64,000 bases of DNA from Variovorax paradoxus (GCF_029919115.1 NZ_CP123990.1:3684501-3748500); one strand, 5' to 3'; shown: positions 11,905-23,660, counted from the stretch's first letter. Translations and numbers: made by a program. The notes: generated by a model not told the origin, from the sequence alone.

Positions 11905-14066
11905 GCCAATGCCTCCTCGGCACGGACCGGTGCGGCCGTCATTGCGTTGCGCGCGTCGGCGGTGAGTTGCAGCGACGGTGCGCGGCGCACGATGGAGTCG
12001 AGCTGATAGATGCTCGCCACCACGGGTGCGGAAACCGCGCCGCTGGCAGCCACTGCCTTGGCGGCGGTGGCGTTGCCGAGCGCATCCGCGGGCACGGCGC
12101 CGTTGTCGCCGATGGTGCGCAGCACTTCAGCGGTCGATTCGAACGCAAAGCCGGGCAGGCCGAGCAGGTTGGCCAGCACGCGCAGCACCTTCCAGGCCGG
12201 GCGCGTTTCGCCTTGCGGCTTGACGACGGCATGGAAGCTTTGCACACGGCCTTCGGCATTGACGAAGGTACCGGGCGTTTCGGTAAACGGCGCGATGGGC
12301 AGCAGAACGTCGCTGAACTCGAGGTTGGCCTTGAAGGGACTCAAGGTGACGACCATCTGCGCATTGCCGATGACATCGGCGGCTGCAGCACCCGCGGCGG
12401 AGTCGAACACCGGTTCGGTGTTGAGCAGCATCACGGCCTTGAGGCCAGAACCGGCTGCAAGCATGCGGCCGGCATCGAGGCCGCCGTTCTTGGGGAATGC
12501 GCCGACGAGTTGCGCGCCCACGGTGTTGGCGGCTTCGGTCAGGTAGCCGACGGTGGCGCCGGTCTGCGCGCCGATCCAGTTTGCAAGCGCCAGCAGGCTG
12601 CTGGCTTGCGCGTGGTGGGCGGCGGCGTTGCCGAGCAGGATGGCCTTGCGCTCACCGCTCAGCAGCGAAGCCGCAATGGCTTGCGCCGCGGCGTCGGGTG
12701 CGTTTGCCGGTGCGAGCGGCGCGGCCTGGCCGGTGCTCTGGCCCACGGCGGCGGCAATGCCGGCGAGCACTTCGACCCACTGGCCGGCGTCGACGATCGA
12801 CGCTTGCGCGACGCTCATGGCCCACGCTTCGCGGTCGGCCATCAGGTTGGACGAGGTCAGCACCGACAGCGCGGCGCCCTTGCGCACGGCCTGGCGGATG
12901 CGCTGCGCGAACAGCGGATGGTCCTTGCGCAGGTTCGAGCCGATCACGAATGCGCGCTGCAGCTGCGTAAGCGATGCAATCGAGGTGCCGAGCCAGCGCA
13001 CGCCTTCGAACGCCGTGAATTCGGCATTGCGGAGGCGATAGTCGATGTTGTCGCTGCCGAGCTCACGCGTGAGCATGGCGGCAAGCTGCAGCTCTTCGAG
13101 CGTGCTGTGCGGGCTGACCAGCGTGCCGATGCTCTGCGCGCCGTGGTCTGCCTTGATTTGCTTCAGGCCGTTGGCCACGTATTCGAGCGCGGTCTGCCAG
13201 TCGACCTGCTGCCATTGGCCGCCCTGCTTGAGCATGGGCTGCGTGAGGCGTTCGGGGCCGTTGAGCCCTTCGTACGAAAAGCGGTCGCGGTCGGCAATCC
13301 AGCATTCGTTGACGTCTTCGTTCTCGAGCGGCACCACGCGCATCACGCGGTTGTTCTTGACCTGGACGATCAGGTTGGCACCGGTGGAGTCGTGCGGGCT
13401 CACCGACTTGCGGCGCGACAGCTCCCAGGTGCGGGCGCTGTAGCGGAAGGGCTTGCTCGTGAGCGCGCCGACCGGGCAGATGTCGATCATGTTGCCCGAG
13501 AGTTCGGAGTCGACCGAGTCGCCGAGGAAGGTTTCGATTTCGGAATGCTCGCCGCGCTGGGTCATGCCGAGCTCCATCACGCCGGCCACTTCCTGGCCGA
13601 AGCGGACGCAGCGCGTGCAATGGATGCAGCGGCTCATCTCTTCCATGCTGATCAGCGGGCCGACGTCCTTGTGGAACACGACGCGCTTTTCTTCTTCGTA
13701 GCGCGAAGAAGAACCGCCGTAGCCCACGGCCAGGTCTTGCAGCTGGCATTCGCCGCCCTGGTCGCAGATGGGGCAATCGAGCGGGTGGTTGATCAGGAGG
13801 AACTCCATGACCGACTGCTGCGCCTTGATGGCCTTTTCGCTCTTGGTGCGAACGATCATGCCTTGCGTGACGGGCGTGGCGCAGGCCGGCATCGGCTTGG
13901 GCGCCTTCTCCACGTCGACCAGGCACATGCGGCAGTTGGCCGCAATGCTGAGCTTCTTGTGATAGCAGAAGTGCGGGATGTACGTGCCCGCCTTGTCGGC
14001 CGCATGCATCACCATGCTGCCTTCGGTCACTTCGACCTTCTTGCCGTCGAGTTCGATTTCAACCAT
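11901..14066 (-). CDS. nuoG: NADH-quinone oxidoreductase subunit G
   Basis: A 721-residue iron-sulfur subunit of the peripheral arm. The N-terminus has a 2Fe-2S ferredoxin domain ([20 protein letters not shown], then the ATPVTQG loop), a His/Cys 4Fe-4S site ([16 protein letters not shown]) and the [11 protein letters not shown] motif. The rest is a molybdopterin-oxidoreductase-like domain that no longer binds molybdenum in this family. The start at 14066 ([13 protein letters not shown]) is preferred over a longer in-frame extension that runs into nuoF. Confidence 0.96.
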   Translation of the reverse strand: MVEIELDGKKVEVTEGSMVMHAADKAGTYIPHFCYHKKLSIAANCRMCLVDVEKAPKPMPACATPVTQGMIVRTKSEKAIKAQQSVMEFLLINHPLDCPICDQGGECQLQDLAVGYGGSSSRYEEEKRVVFHKDVGPLISMEEMSRCIHCTRCVRFGQEVAGVMELGMTQRGEHSEIETFLGDSVDSELSGNMIDICPVGALTSKPFRYSARTWELSRRKSVSPHDSTGANLIVQVKNNRVMRVVPLENEDVNECWIADRDRFSYEGLNGPERLTQPMLKQGGQWQQVDWQTALEYVANGLKQIKADHGAQSIGTLVSPHSTLEELQLAAMLTRELGSDNIDYRLRNAEFTAFEGVRWLGTSIASLTQLQRAFVIGSNLRKDHPLFAQRIRQAVRKGAALSVLTSSNLMADREAWAMSVAQASIVDAGQWVEVLAGIAAAVGQSTGQAAPLAPANAPDAAAQAIAASLLSGERKAILLGNAAAHHAQASSLLALANWIGAQTGATVGYLTEAANTVGAQLVGAFPKNGGLDAGRMLAAGSGLKAVMLLNTEPVFDSAAGAAAADVIGNAQMVVTLSPFKANLEFSDVLLPIAPFTETPGTFVNAEGRVQSFHAVVKPQGETRPAWKVLRVLANLLGLPGFAFESTAEVLRTIGDNGAVPADALGNATAAKAVAASGAVSAPVVASIYQLDSIVRRAPSLQLTADARNAMTAAPVRAEEALA

Positions 14067-14083
14067 ATATGTGTTTCTCGCGC

Positions 14084-15427
14084 TCAGGCCTTGACGGGCG
14101 CTTTCGGGACGTAACCCGGAATCAGGGCCTCGAACTCGTGACGGTAGTGCTTGATCATGGCGCGCACTGGCATGGCCGCCGCGTCGCCGAGGGCGCAAAT
14201 CGTGCGGCCCTGGATGTTGTCTGCCACGGAGTTGAGCAGGTCCATGTCGGACGCCCTGCCCTGCCCGTTGTGGATGCGGTCCACCACGCGGTACAGCCAG
14301 CCCGTGCCTTCGCGGCAAGGCGTGCACTGGCCGCAGGATTCGTGCATGTAGAAATACGAGAGGCGCCGCAGCGACTCGACCATGGAGCGGCTGTCGTCCA
14401 TGACGATGACCGCGCCCGAGCCCAGCATGGAGCCGGCCTTGGCGATGGAGTCGTAGTCCATCGTGCATTCCATCATGATCGATGCAGGCAGCACGGGCGA
14501 CGACGATCCACCGGGAATCACGGCCTTGAGCGTGCGGCCCTTGCGAACGCCGCCGGCCAGTTCAAGCAGCTTGGAGAACGGCGTGCCCATGGGCACTTCG
14601 TAGTTGCCGGGCAGCTCGACGTCGCCGCTCACCGAATAGATCTTGGTGCCGCCGTTGTTCGGCTTGCCGCACTCCAGGTAGGCCTGGCCGCCGTTGCGGA
14701 TGATCCAGGGCACCGCCGCGAAGGTCTCGGTGTTGTTGATGGTGGTCGGCTTGCCGTAGAGGCCAAAGCTGGCCGGGAACGGCGGCTTGAAGCGCGGTTG
14801 GCCCTTCTTGCCTTCGAGCGATTCGAGCAGCGCGGTTTCTTCGCCGCAGATGTAGGCGCCGAAGCCGTGGGCCGCGTGCAACTGGAAGTTGTACGTGCTG
14901 CCCATGATGCCGTCGCCAAGGTAGCCGGCGGCGCGCGCTTCCTCGAGGGCTTCCTCGAAGCGGTCGTAGCTCTGGAAGATCTCGCCGTGGATGTAGTTGT
15001 AGCCCACGCTGATGCCCATTGCATACGCGGCAATGGCCATGCCTTCGATCACGATGTGCGGGTTGAACTGAAGGATGTCGCGGTCCTTGCACGTGCCCGG
15101 CTCGCCTTCGTCCGAGTTGCAGACGAGGTACTTCTGGCCCGGGAACTGGCGGGGCATGAAGCTCCACTTGAGGCCGGTGGGAAAACCCGCACCGCCGCGG
15201 CCGCGCAGGCCCGAGGCCTTCACTTCGGCAATCACCTGGTCGGGCGTGAGGCCTTCGGTGAGGATCTTGCGCAGCGCCTGGTAGCCGCCGCGCGCTTCGT
15301 AGTCGGCCAGGCGCCAGTTGGTGCCGTCGAGGCCTGCATAGATCTGCGGCTCGATGTGGCGGTCATGGAAGCAGGTCTGGACGCCCGTGGCCTGGAACTG
15401 CTGGAGCACTTGTTCGGGCGACATCAT
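14084..15427 (-). CDS. nuoF: NADH-quinone oxidoreductase subunit F (NADH/FMN-binding)
   Basis: A 447-residue subunit where NADH is oxidised. It shows the NADH-binding [16 protein letters not shown] loop, the FMN region [17 protein letters not shown], and the 4Fe-4S motif [12 protein letters not shown]. Two adjacent ATGs (15427 and 15424) both overlap the nuoE stop; the first is given, the difference is one residue. Confidence 0.97.
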   Translation of the reverse strand: MMSPEQVLQQFQATGVQTCFHDRHIEPQIYAGLDGTNWRLADYEARGGYQALRKILTEGLTPDQVIAEVKASGLRGRGGAGFPTGLKWSFMPRQFPGQKYLVCNSDEGEPGTCKDRDILQFNPHIVIEGMAIAAYAMGISVGYNYIHGEIFQSYDRFEEALEEARAAGYLGDGIMGSTYNFQLHAAHGFGAYICGEETALLESLEGKKGQPRFKPPFPASFGLYGKPTTINNTETFAAVPWIIRNGGQAYLECGKPNNGGTKIYSVSGDVELPGNYEVPMGTPFSKLLELAGGVRKGRTLKAVIPGGSSSPVLPASIMMECTMDYDSIAKAGSMLGSGAVIVMDDSRSMVESLRRLSYFYMHESCGQCTPCREGTGWLYRVVDRIHNGQGRASDMDLLNSVADNIQGRTICALGDAAAMPVRAMIKHYRHEFEALIPGYVPKAPVKA

Positions 15428-15981
15428 GCGGCCTCCCCCTTGGTGGTTCCAGTGGACGAGCGCAGCCCGTCGATGAGCTGGTCGAGCTTCTCGTTGCTCA
15501 TGAAGCTGCACATGGTGCGGTCGTTGACCAGCATCACGGGCGAATCGGCGCAGGCGCCCAGGCATTCGCTCTGCTGCAGCGTGAACAGGCCGTCGGCCGT
15601 GGTTTCGCCCATCTTGATGCCGAGCTTTTTCTCGAGGTGAACGAGCGCCGTAACGCCGTCACGCAGCTGGCATGGCAGGTTGGTGCACACGTTGAGCTTG
15701 AACTTGCCCACCGGGTGCTGGTTGTACATGTTGTAGAAGGTCGTGACCTCGTGCACGGCGATGGGCGCCATGCCGAGGTATTCGGCGATCTCGCGCTCGC
15801 GCTGCATGCTCACATAGCCTTCGTCCTGCTGCACGATGGCCAGGCAGGCCATCACGGCCGATTGCTTGCCTGCTTCAGGGTACTTGGCAACCTCGCGCGC
15901 AAAGCGCTCGAGAATCGCGGGCCTCAGAGGAGCAGAAGGCGCCGTAGGCGCCGTGTCATGGTGGGTCGAGGAAGTCGTCAT
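15424..15981 (-). CDS. nuoE: NADH-quinone oxidoreductase subunit E (2Fe-2S)
   Basis: A 185-residue thioredoxin-fold subunit holding cluster N1a with ligands in CTNLPC and CLGAC. About 20 extra Ser/Thr/Pro/Ala residues precede the conserved [17 protein letters not shown] start. It lies 10 bp after nuoD. Confidence 0.96.
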   Translation of the reverse strand: MTTSSTHHDTAPTAPSAPLRPAILERFAREVAKYPEAGKQSAVMACLAIVQQDEGYVSMQREREIAEYLGMAPIAVHEVTTFYNMYNQHPVGKFKLNVCTNLPCQLRDGVTALVHLEKKLGIKMGETTADGLFTLQQSECLGACADSPVMLVNDRTMCSFMSNEKLDQLIDGLRSSTGTTKGEAA

Positions 15982-15991
15982 TCGCTCTTTC

Positions 15992-17245
15992 TCACCTGTC
16001 GATTTCGCCGAACACGATGTCCATCGTGCCGATCACCGCGACAGCGTCGGCGATCATGTGGCCGCGCGACATTTCGTCGAGGGCGGCGAGGTGCGGGAAA
16101 CCGGGCGCACGGATCTTCAGGCGGTACGGCTTGTTGGCGCCGTCGCTTACCAGGTAGATGCCGAACTCGCCCTTCGGGTGCTCGACGGCGGCATACGCTT
16201 CGCCTTCGGGCACGTGGAAGCCTTCGGTGAAGAGCTTGAAATGGTGGATCAGCTCCTCCATGTTCGCCTTCATCGATTCGCGCGCGGGCGCGGCGACCTT
16301 GTGGTTGTCGGTGATGACCGGGCCGGGGTTGGCGCGCAGCCATGCCGAGCACTGCTGGATGATCTTGTTGGCTTGGCGCATTTCTTCCACGCGCACCAGG
16401 TAACGGTCGTAGCAGTCACCCGTCTTGCCGACCGGCACGTCGAACTGCATCTGGTCGTAGACGTCGTAGGGCTGCTTCTTGCGCAGGTCCCACTCCACGC
16501 CCGAGCCACGCAGCATGGGGCCGGTGAAGCCGAGGTTCAGCGCGCGCTCAGGCGTGACCACGCCGATGCCCACGGTGCGCTGCTTCCAGATGCGGTTGTC
16601 GGTGAGCAGCGTTTCGTACTCGTCGACCATCTTCGGGAAGCGCTTGCAGAAGTCGTCGATGAAGTCCAGCAGCGAGCCCTGGCGGTTCTCGTTGAGCTTC
16701 TCGATGGCCTTCGCATTCTTGATCTTGCTGACCTTGTACTGCGGCATTGCGTCCGGCAGGTCGCGGTACACGCCGCCCGGACGGAAGTACGCCGCATGCA
16801 TGCGCGCGCCCGACACGGCTTCGTACATGTCGAACAGGTCTTCACGCTCGCGGAAGCAATAGATGAGCATGTTCATCGCGCCGCAGTCGAGACCGTGCGC
16901 ACCGAGCCACAAGAGGTGGTTCAGCAGGCGGGTGATCTCGGCGAACATCACGCGGATGTACTGCGCGCGAATCGGCACTTCGAGGCCCATCATCCGCTCG
17001 ATGGCCAGGCAGTAGGCATGCTCGTTGGACATCATCGACACGTAGTCGAGGCGGTCCATGTAGGGCAGCGACTGGATGAAGGTGCGCGATTCGGCGAGCT
17101 TTTCGGTCGCACGGTGCAACAGGCCGATGTGCGGATCGGCGCGCTGGATCACTTCGCCGTCGAGCTCGAGCACCAGGCGCAGCACGCCGTGCGCTGCAGG
17201 GTGCTGGGGACCGAAGTTGAGTGTGTAGTTCTTGATTTCGGCCAT
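15992..17245 (-). CDS. nuoD: NADH-quinone oxidoreductase subunit D
   Basis: A 417-residue 49-kDa-type subunit lining the quinone site, related to NiFe hydrogenase large subunits but without metal ligands. It shows [14 protein letters not shown], the [13 protein letters not shown] block, [18 protein letters not shown], and ends in the typical GEIDR. It starts 1 bp after the nuoC stop. Confidence 0.97.
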   Translation of the reverse strand: MAEIKNYTLNFGPQHPAAHGVLRLVLELDGEVIQRADPHIGLLHRATEKLAESRTFIQSLPYMDRLDYVSMMSNEHAYCLAIERMMGLEVPIRAQYIRVMFAEITRLLNHLLWLGAHGLDCGAMNMLIYCFREREDLFDMYEAVSGARMHAAYFRPGGVYRDLPDAMPQYKVSKIKNAKAIEKLNENRQGSLLDFIDDFCKRFPKMVDEYETLLTDNRIWKQRTVGIGVVTPERALNLGFTGPMLRGSGVEWDLRKKQPYDVYDQMQFDVPVGKTGDCYDRYLVRVEEMRQANKIIQQCSAWLRANPGPVITDNHKVAAPARESMKANMEELIHHFKLFTEGFHVPEGEAYAAVEHPKGEFGIYLVSDGANKPYRLKIRAPGFPHLAALDEMSRGHMIADAVAVIGTMDIVFGEIDR

Positions 17246-17246
17246 A

Positions 17247-17858
17247 TCAGTGCAAACCGCTGCCGTAGTTGTCTTCGCGAATCACGCGCGGCGTGATTTC
17301 CCGCGGCTCGATGGAGACCGGCTGGTAGATGACGCGCTTCTGCTCTTCGTCGTAGCGCATTTCGACGTGCCCCGACACCGGGAAGTCCTTGCGGAACGGA
17401 TGGCCGATGAAGCCGTAGTCGGTAAGGATGCGGCGCAGGTCGTCATGCCCCTCGAAAACGATGCCATAGAGATCGAAGGCTTCGCGCTCGAACCACGTGG
17501 CGGCATTCCACACAGGCTGGAGCGAATCGACCACGGGCAGGTCTTCGTTCGGCGCAAACACCTTGAGGCGTACGCGCTGGTTGAGGCTCACCGAAAGCAG
17601 GTGCGTGACGACGCAATAGCGCTCGCCCTGCCACTCGCCTTCGCGGTAGTCGGAATAGTCCATGCCGCAAAGGTCGATCAGCTGCTCGAAGCGGCAGCCG
17701 GGCGCATCGCGCAGCAGCGTGGCGGCTTCGATGTAGTCGGCAGCGCCGACAACCACCGTCACCTCGCCCAGCGCGATCGTCACGCTCTTGGCCTTGGCGC
17801 CGAGGGTCTCGGCGATGGTGGCGCGCAGCACCTCCGGCGATATTGCAAAGTCGGTCAT
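17247..17858 (-). CDS. nuoC: NADH-quinone oxidoreductase subunit C
   Basis: A 203-residue 30-kDa-type subunit. Family signatures are the [19 protein letters not shown] segment and the following HPFRKDFP. The start at 17858 ([10 protein letters not shown]) clears nuoB by 13 bp; a longer start at 17885 would overlap nuoB. Confidence 0.96.
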   Translation of the reverse strand: MTDFAISPEVLRATIAETLGAKAKSVTIALGEVTVVVGAADYIEAATLLRDAPGCRFEQLIDLCGMDYSDYREGEWQGERYCVVTHLLSVSLNQRVRLKVFAPNEDLPVVDSLQPVWNAATWFEREAFDLYGIVFEGHDDLRRILTDYGFIGHPFRKDFPVSGHVEMRYDEEQKRVIYQPVSIEPREITPRVIREDNYGSGLH

Positions 17859-17871
17859 CGTCGGCAGTCTC

Positions 17872-18351
17872 TCAGGCGCGGGCAATGGTGTTGGTGCGGC
17901 GAATCTTCTGCTGCAGCTGGATCACACCGTAGAGCAAGGCTTCGGCGGTGGGCGGGCAACCCGGCACATAGACGTCGACCGGCACGATGCGGTCGCAGCC
18001 GCGCACCACCGAATAGCTGTAGTGGTAGTAGCCACCGCCGTTGGCGCAGGAGCCCATGGAAAGAACCCAGCGCGGCTCGGGCATCTGGTCGTAGACCTTG
18101 CGCAGAGCGGGCGCCATCTTGTTGCACAGCGTGCCGGCCACGATCATCAGATCGGACTGGCGGGGGCTGGGCCGAAACAGCATGCCGAAACGGTCGATGT
18201 CGTAGCGGGCTGCGCCTGCGTGCATCATTTCGACGGCACAGCAAGCCAGACCGAAAGTCATCGGCCAGAGTGATCCGGTCTTCGCCCAGTTCACCACCGA
18301 GTCGTAGGTGGTGGTGACGAAGCCTTCCTTCATGACGCCTTCAATGGCCAT
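17872..18351 (-). CDS. nuoB: NADH-quinone oxidoreductase subunit B (cluster N2)
   Basis: A 159-residue subunit carrying the terminal 4Fe-4S cluster N2 that reduces quinone. The adjacent cysteines of LACCAVEMM, the [14 protein letters not shown] motif and [13 protein letters not shown] supply the ligands. Confidence 0.97.
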   Translation of the reverse strand: MAIEGVMKEGFVTTTYDSVVNWAKTGSLWPMTFGLACCAVEMMHAGAARYDIDRFGMLFRPSPRQSDLMIVAGTLCNKMAPALRKVYDQMPEPRWVLSMGSCANGGGYYHYSYSVVRGCDRIVPVDVYVPGCPPTAEALLYGVIQLQQKIRRTNTIARA

Positions 18352-18366
18352 TTTGATGATTCCTTG

Positions 18367-18726
18367 TCATTCCCAGTCGAGCGCGCCTTTTTTCCACTCG
18401 TAGGCAAAGCCCACGACGAGGATGGCGAGAAAGATCATCATGGCCCAGAAGCCGACGGCGCCGATTTCCTTGAGCGCAATGGCCCACGGAAAGAGAAAGG
18501 CAATCTCGAGATCGAACAGGATGAAGAGAATGGCGACGAGGTAATAGCGCACGTCGAATTTCATGCGCGCATCCTCGAAGGCCTCGAAGCCACACTCGTA
18601 GGGAGCGTTCTTCGCTGCGTCGGGCCGATTGGGACCCAGGATGTAGCCGATGACTTGCGGTGCGACGCCTACACCGACACCGACCAAAATAAACAAAAGG
18701 ACGGGGAGATAGGAATCGAGGTTCAT
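18367..18726 (-). CDS. nuoA: NADH-quinone oxidoreductase subunit A
   Basis: A 119-residue three-helix membrane subunit and first gene of the complex I operon. The loop [20 protein letters not shown] is the family hallmark, followed by the acidic helix [21 protein letters not shown]. The start at 18726 follows a GGGAG-like ribosome site; the in-frame ATG at 18762 would extend into the upstream stem-loop. Confidence 0.97.
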   Translation of the reverse strand: MNLDSYLPVLLFILVGVGVGVAPQVIGYILGPNRPDAAKNAPYECGFEAFEDARMKFDVRYYLVAILFILFDLEIAFLFPWAIALKEIGAVGFWAMMIFLAILVVGFAYEWKKGALDWE

Positions 18727-18747
18727 CGGGAGATTTTCACCGCTTGC

Positions 18748-18786
18748 CACCGGCAGAAACACTCTGGATGAGGTTTTCTGCCGGTG
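18748..18786 (-). other. stem-loop between tRNA-Leu and nuoA
   Basis: Perfect 12-bp arms CACCGGCAGAAA (18748-18759) and TTTCTGCCGGTG (18775-18786) enclose a 15-nt loop, five bases after the tRNA 3' end. No T-run follows, so it is more likely a processing or attenuation structure in a tRNA-nuo transcript than a full terminator. Confidence 0.5.
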
Positions 18787-18791
18787 AGATT

Positions 18792-18876
18792 TGGTGCGGT
18801 CGGCGAGACTCGAACTCGCACAGCTTTCGCCACTACCCCCTCAAGATAGCGTGTCTACCAATTTCACCACGACCGC
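18792..18876 (-). tRNA. tRNA-Leu (anticodon GAG)
   Basis: The 85-nt reverse-strand sequence folds as a class II tRNA. The acceptor GCGGTCG pairs with CGACCGC, the anticodon stem CTATC/GGTAG holds the loop TTGAGGG with anticodon GAG, there is a long variable arm, and the T-loop reads TTCGAGTC. CCA is encoded at 18792-18794. It lies between secG and nuoA on the same strand. Confidence 0.97.
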
Positions 18877-18993
18877 GGTTTTTTGTTCGGATGGCATGAG
18901 GTACCTGTGAAGGTGTTTGGCTTTCCGAACAGCTTTAGAGTTTACCCTGAAATGGAGCCTTTTCTCACTGGCGACTCCATGAAAACAACTTGA

Positions 18994-19419
18994 TTATTTG
19001 CTCGGGATCTGGCCCGGGCCCGAAACAGGTGCCGCAGGAGCCGAAGCAGGCGCATTGGCCGGCACCGCACCCGACGTACCTGCGGGAATCTGGCCGGGGA
19101 TTTGCCCTGCTGCACCGGAAGCGGGCGCAGCAGGCGCACCCACAGCAGCGCGCTCCAGCAGGCTGCCACCGCCCACAGGCCGTGCGTGGCTGAAATAGGC
19201 CAGCAGCAGCGTGCATGCAAAGAATACCGCTGCCAGGACAGCCGTGGTGCGCGAAAGGAAATTCGCGCTGCCGCTGGCGCCGAACAGGCTGCCTGCGCTG
19301 CCGCTGCCGAAGGCCGCACCCATGTCGGCGCCCTTGCCGTGCTGGATCAGGATCAGCCCGATCATTGCAAGGGCCGACAGCATCTGCACGCCGACCAAGA
19401 GATTGAGGACCACATTCAT
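18994..19419 (-). CDS. secG: preprotein translocase subunit SecG
   Basis: A 141-residue membrane component of the SecYEG channel. Two helices flank the family motif: residues ~3-22 (NLLVGVQMLSALAMIGLILIQ), then HGKGADMGAAFGSGSAGSLFG, and ~52-70 (TTAVLAAVFFACTLLLAYF). The tail is a long Ala/Pro/Gly-rich segment, making the protein longer than the ~110 residues of E. coli SecG. It follows tpiA by 39 bp, a common pairing. Confidence 0.95.
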   Translation of the reverse strand: MNVVLNLLVGVQMLSALAMIGLILIQHGKGADMGAAFGSGSAGSLFGASGSANFLSRTTAVLAAVFFACTLLLAYFSHARPVGGGSLLERAAVGAPAAPASGAAGQIPGQIPAGTSGAVPANAPASAPAAPVSGPGQIPSK

Positions 19420-19458
19420 TCGTTCTTACTCCTAATTGATGTCAGCCGCCCCTCGCGT

Positions 19459-20223
19459 TCAGCGAGCGGCAGCGGAAATGATCTGCAAAAAGTCTGCTGC
19501 CTTGAGCGAAGCGCCGCCGATGAGGCCGCCGTCGATGTCGGGCTGCGCCAGCAGTTGGGCGGCATTTGCCGCATTCATGCTGCCGCCGTAAAGAATGCAG
19601 ATGCCGGCCGCATGTTCGCTGGCCGCATGGTGAAGCTGAGTACGCAGCACGGCGTGCACGGCCTGCGCCTGCTCGGGAGTGGCCGTCTTGCCGGTGCCGA
19701 TGGCCCAGACGGGTTCATAGGCCACGACGATCTCGCTGATGCAGTGGCCATTGACGTGGATCACCGCGGCCAGCTGGCGCTTGACGACTTCTTCGGTGTG
19801 CCCGGCTTCGCGCTCGGCCAGCGTTTCGCCCACGCAGACGATGGGCGTGATGCCGTTCGCCAGCGCAGCCGCCGTCTTGGCTGCCACCGCCTCGTCGGTT
19901 TCGCCGTGGTACTGGCGACGCTCCGAATGGCCGACGATGGCATAGCGCACGCCGAATTCCTTCAGCATGGCCGCCGATTGCTCGCCGGTGAACGCACCTT
20001 GCGGGTGCGCCGAAATGTCCTGCGCACCAAGTGCAATGGCCTTGGAACCTGCCAGCAGCGATTGCAGCTGCGCGAAATACGGAGCCGGCGCGCAAAGTGC
20101 GACGTCGCAAGCGGCCGGTGCCGCGGCCAGGCCCTGCAGCAAGGCCTTCACCAGCGCCTCGTTGGCAGCCAGGCTGCCGTTCATCTTCCAGTTGCCGGCG
20201 ATCAGCTTCTTCTTGGTTGTCAT
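19459..20223 (-). CDS. tpiA: triosephosphate isomerase
   Basis: A 254-residue TIM-barrel enzyme interconverting dihydroxyacetone phosphate and glyceraldehyde 3-phosphate. Catalytic residues are seen in GNWKMN (Lys), IVGHSERR (His) and [11 protein letters not shown] (Glu); the phosphate loop ILYGGSMN and GGLIGGASL are intact. The start at 20223 lies just after the quinone reductase gene (14 bp). Confidence 0.97.
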   Translation of the reverse strand: MTTKKKLIAGNWKMNGSLAANEALVKALLQGLAAAPAACDVALCAPAPYFAQLQSLLAGSKAIALGAQDISAHPQGAFTGEQSAAMLKEFGVRYAIVGHSERRQYHGETDEAVAAKTAAALANGITPIVCVGETLAEREAGHTEEVVKRQLAAVIHVNGHCISEIVVAYEPVWAIGTGKTATPEQAQAVHAVLRTQLHHAASEHAAGICILYGGSMNAANAAQLLAQPDIDGGLIGGASLKAADFLQIISAAAR

Positions 20224-20237
20224 CGTGTTGTTGCCCG

Positions 20238-21236
20238 TCACCATGTCAGCACGATCTTGCCGATGTGCTGGTTGGATTCCATGAGTGCATGTGCCTGCGC
20301 CGCGCCACTGGGTTCGCCGCCCGCTGCAAAGGTGCTGTGGATCACGGGCTTGACCGCGCCGCTTTCGAGCAGCGGCCAGACCTTCTCGCGCAGCGCCTTG
20401 GCAATGGCGCCCTTGAACGCCACAGGCCGCGGACGCAGCGTCGAGCCGGTGATCACCAGCCGCTTGCGCAGCACCAGGCCCGCATTGAAGTCGCTCTTGA
20501 CGCCGCCCTGCACCGCAATGATCACCAGCCGGCCGTCTTCGGCCATGCATTCGATCTCGCGCGCCACGTAGTCGCCCGCAACCATGTCGAGGATCACGTC
20601 CACGCCCTTGCCGCCGGTGAGCCTCTTCGCCTCTTCGGCGAAGTCGCTCGTGCGGTAGTTGATGGCGTGGTCCGCGCCCAGCCTCTTGCAGGCCTCGCAC
20701 TTGTCGTCGCTGCCGGCCGTGACGATCACCGTCGCGCCCAACGCCTTGGCAATCTGGATTGCCGTCACGCCGATGCCGCTCGAGCCGCCCTGGATCAGCA
20801 GGGTTTCGCCCTTTTGCAGGCGGCCCCGGTCGAACACGTTGCTCCAGACGGTGAAGAAGGTCTCGGGCAGCGAAGCCGCCTCGATGTCGCTCCAGCCCTT
20901 GGGCACCGCAAGGCATTGCGCCACAGGCGCCACGCACAGCTCGGCATAGCCGCCGCCAGCGATCAGCGCGCAGACGCGGTCGCCAATCTTGAAGCCCGCC
21001 TCGGCCAGGGCAGCGGCATCGCCCGACACGATCTCGCCGGCCACTTCGAGGCCCGGCAGGTCGGAAGCACCCGGCGGCACCGGGTAGTGGCCCTTGCGCT
21101 GCAACACGTCCGGACGGTTCACGCCGCTCGCGGCAACACGGATCAGCAATTCGCCCACGCCGGCCACCGGATCGGGACGCTCCACGGCGCGCAGCACCTC
21201 AGGGGCGCCGTACGAAGTGATTTCAATGGCTTTCAT
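20238..21236 (-). CDS. NAD(P)H:quinone oxidoreductase, zinc-independent MDR family (PIG3/QOR-like)
   Basis: A 332-residue medium-chain reductase, probably reducing quinones with NADPH. The N-terminal GroES-like half begins [15 protein letters not shown] and contains [21 protein letters not shown] cut across the family motif; the Rossmann half has [20 protein letters not shown]. Zinc ligands are absent, as expected for this branch. It sits between pnp and tpiA. The natural substrate is uncertain. Confidence 0.88.
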   Translation of the reverse strand: MKAIEITSYGAPEVLRAVERPDPVAGVGELLIRVAASGVNRPDVLQRKGHYPVPPGASDLPGLEVAGEIVSGDAAALAEAGFKIGDRVCALIAGGGYAELCVAPVAQCLAVPKGWSDIEAASLPETFFTVWSNVFDRGRLQKGETLLIQGGSSGIGVTAIQIAKALGATVIVTAGSDDKCEACKRLGADHAINYRTSDFAEEAKRLTGGKGVDVILDMVAGDYVAREIECMAEDGRLVIIAVQGGVKSDFNAGLVLRKRLVITGSTLRPRPVAFKGAIAKALREKVWPLLESGAVKPVIHSTFAAGGEPSGAAQAHALMESNQHIGKIVLTW

Positions 21237-21278
21237 GGTCTTTGGCCTGCAACGCCCGTGTCCGGGCGTGGTTAGCAA

Positions 21279-21311
21279 TTAAAAAGTCGGCAACGGCAAA
21301 GCTGCCGTTGC
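21279..21311 (-). terminator. intrinsic terminator after pnp
   Basis: On the reverse strand a 9-bp stem GCAACGGCA/TGCCGTTGC with loop GCTT (21290-21311) is followed by CGACTTTTTAATTG. It begins 8 bp after the pnp stop and separates pnp from the quinone reductase gene. Confidence 0.85.
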
Positions 21312-21318
21312 GCCCTTC

Positions 21319-23634
21319 TTACTCTTGCGATTCGCGCGGTGCGTACGGCTGCTCGCCGGCGGGGGCCTGCGGCTGCTCGTTGCGCGGCTGCTGCTGCTCG
21401 TTGTTGAAACGAGGCGCACGTTCGCCGCCGCGGTCACCGCCACGGTCGCCACGGTCCGAACGCTCGCGACGCTCGCCGCCGCGATCACCGCGGTCGCCAC
21501 GGTCTTCACGCGGTGCGCGTTCCTGGAATTCCATGCCTGCCGGGCGCTCGCTCAGGGCCTTCATGGACAGCTTGACGCGGCCCTTTTCGTCCGTCTCGAG
21601 AACCTTGACCTTCACGATCTGGCCTTCGCTCAGATAGTCGGTCACCTTCTCGACGCGCTCGTGCGCGATCTGGCTGATGTGCAGCAGGCCGTCCTTGCCG
21701 GGCAGCAGGTTGATGAGTGCGCCGAAGTCCAGGATCTTGGTGACCGGGCCTTCGTAGACCTTGCCGATTTCGACTTCGGCGGTGATCTGCTCGATGCGCT
21801 TCTTGGCCAACTCGGCCTTTTCCGGATCGGTCGAGGCGATGGTGATGGTGCCGTCTTCGTCGATGTTGATCGTCGTGCCGGTTTCTTCCTGCAGGCCGCG
21901 AATGACTGCGCCGCCCTTGCCGATCACGTCGCGGATCTTCTCGGGGTTGATCTTGAGCGTGGTCAGGCGCGGTGCGAACTGCGACACCTCGGTCTTGGCT
22001 TCGCCCATGGCTTCCTGCATTTTGCCCAGGATGTGCATGCGCGCCTCCTTGGCCTGGGCCAGTGCGACCTGCATGATTTCCTTGGTGATGCCCTGGATCT
22101 TGATGTCCATCTGCAGCGCGGTGATGCCGTTGGTCGTGCCGGCCACCTTGAAGTCCATGTCGCCCAGGTGATCTTCGTCGCCCAGGATGTCGGTCAGCAC
22201 CGCAAAGCGGTTGTCTTCCTTGATCAGGCCCATGGCAATGCCGGCCACGTGCGCCTTCATCGGCACGCCGGCGTCCATCATCGAAAGGCAGCCGCCGCAG
22301 ACCGAAGCCATCGACGAGGAGCCGTTCGATTCGGTGATTTCCGACACCACGCGAATGGTGTACGGGAACTCTTCCTTGGTCGGCAGCACCGCGACGAGCG
22401 CGCGCTTGGCCAGGCGGCCGTGGCCGATTTCGCGGCGCTTGGTCGAGCCCATGCGGCCCACTTCACCGGTGGCAAAGGGAGGCATGTTGTAGTGGAACAG
22501 GAAGCGGTCTTCGTACTCGCCGGCCAGCGCGTCGATGCGCTGTGCGTCGCGTTCCGTGCCGAGCGTGGTCACAACCAGGCCCTGCGTCTCGCCACGCGTG
22601 AACAGCGCCGAGCCGTGGGTGCGCGGCAGCACGGAGTTGCGGATTTCGATGGGGCGCACGGTGCGCGTGTCGCGGCCGTCGATGCGGGGTTCGCCCGAGA
22701 GAATCTGGCTGCGGACGATCTTCGATTCGATCGAGAACAGCAGGTCGTTGACCTTGCCGGCGTCGAAGGGTTCGCCGCTTTCCTTCAGCGTGTTCATCAC
22801 GCTGGCGTTGGCTTCGCGCAGGGCTTGCGTGCGGGCTTGCTTGCTGCGGATTTGATAGACGGCGCGCAGCTTTTCTTCAGCCAGGCTCTTGACCTTGGCG
22901 ACGAAGGCTTCGTCTTCGGCCGGCGGCTGCCAGTCCCACACCGGCTTGCCGGCGTCGCGCACGAGTTCATGGATCGCGTTGATCGCGATGTTGGCTTGTT
23001 CATGGCCGAACACCACGCCGCCCAGCATGATTTCTTCGCTGAGTTGCTGTGCTTCGGATTCGACCATCAGCACGGCGGCTTCGGTACCTGCCACGACGAG
23101 GTCCATCTGCGAATCCTTGCGGGCGGTCTGGCCCGGATTCAGCACGTACTGGCCGTTGATGTAGCCCACGCGCGCAGCGCCGATCGGGCCGCTGAACGGA
23201 ATGCCGGAAATCGACAGCGCGGCGCTCACGCCGATCATGGCGGCGATGTCGGCGTCGACTTCGGGGTTGAGCGACAGCGTGTGGATGACCACGTGCACTT
23301 CGTTCAGGAAGCCTTCGGGGAACAGCGGGCGAATCGGACGGTCGATCAGGCGGCTGGTCAGCGTTTCGTGTTCGCTCGGCTTGGCTTCGCGCTTGAAGAA
23401 GCTGCCGGGGATCTTGCCCGCGGCGTAGGTCTTCTCGATGTAGTCGACGGTCAGCGGGAAGAAGTCCTGGCCGGGCTTTGCCGACTTGGAGGCCACCACG
23501 GTCGCCAGGACCACGGTTCCGTCGATGTCGACCACCACGGCGCCACTGGCCTGGCGAGCGATTTCACCCGTTTCCATGACGACGGTCTTGTCGCCCCATT
23601 GGAAGGACTTGGTGACTTTGTTGAAGAGGCTCAT
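21319..23634 (-). CDS. pnp: polyribonucleotide nucleotidyltransferase (PNPase)
   Basis: A 771-residue 3'-5' phosphorolytic exoribonuclease, normally trimeric and part of RNA decay complexes. Two RNase PH domains (residues ~1-230 and ~310-540) are joined by an alpha-helical domain; a KH domain ([22 protein letters not shown]) and an S1 domain ([22 protein letters not shown]) follow. The last ~70 residues are a disordered Arg/Gly/Asp-rich tail with repeated DRGDRGG units. It follows rpsO, as in most bacteria, but a strong terminator lies between them. Confidence 0.97.
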   Translation of the reverse strand: MSLFNKVTKSFQWGDKTVVMETGEIARQASGAVVVDIDGTVVLATVVASKSAKPGQDFFPLTVDYIEKTYAAGKIPGSFFKREAKPSEHETLTSRLIDRPIRPLFPEGFLNEVHVVIHTLSLNPEVDADIAAMIGVSAALSISGIPFSGPIGAARVGYINGQYVLNPGQTARKDSQMDLVVAGTEAAVLMVESEAQQLSEEIMLGGVVFGHEQANIAINAIHELVRDAGKPVWDWQPPAEDEAFVAKVKSLAEEKLRAVYQIRSKQARTQALREANASVMNTLKESGEPFDAGKVNDLLFSIESKIVRSQILSGEPRIDGRDTRTVRPIEIRNSVLPRTHGSALFTRGETQGLVVTTLGTERDAQRIDALAGEYEDRFLFHYNMPPFATGEVGRMGSTKRREIGHGRLAKRALVAVLPTKEEFPYTIRVVSEITESNGSSSMASVCGGCLSMMDAGVPMKAHVAGIAMGLIKEDNRFAVLTDILGDEDHLGDMDFKVAGTTNGITALQMDIKIQGITKEIMQVALAQAKEARMHILGKMQEAMGEAKTEVSQFAPRLTTLKINPEKIRDVIGKGGAVIRGLQEETGTTINIDEDGTITIASTDPEKAELAKKRIEQITAEVEIGKVYEGPVTKILDFGALINLLPGKDGLLHISQIAHERVEKVTDYLSEGQIVKVKVLETDEKGRVKLSMKALSERPAGMEFQERAPREDRGDRGDRGGERRERSDRGDRGGDRGGERAPRFNNEQQQPRNEQPQAPAGEQPYAPRESQE

Positions 23635-23660
23635 GTTTGCTCCTGTTTTGATAGCGATTG

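Noticed and set aside
18884..18931. Inverted repeat TGTTCGGA/TCCGAACA upstream of tRNA-Leu
   Set aside because: 8-bp arms with a 32-nt loop; no terminator features and no recognised operator pattern.
21252..21269. Hairpin ACGCCCG/CGGGCGT before the quinone reductase gene
   Set aside because: No T-run on either side; the real pnp terminator is the stem at 21290-21311.
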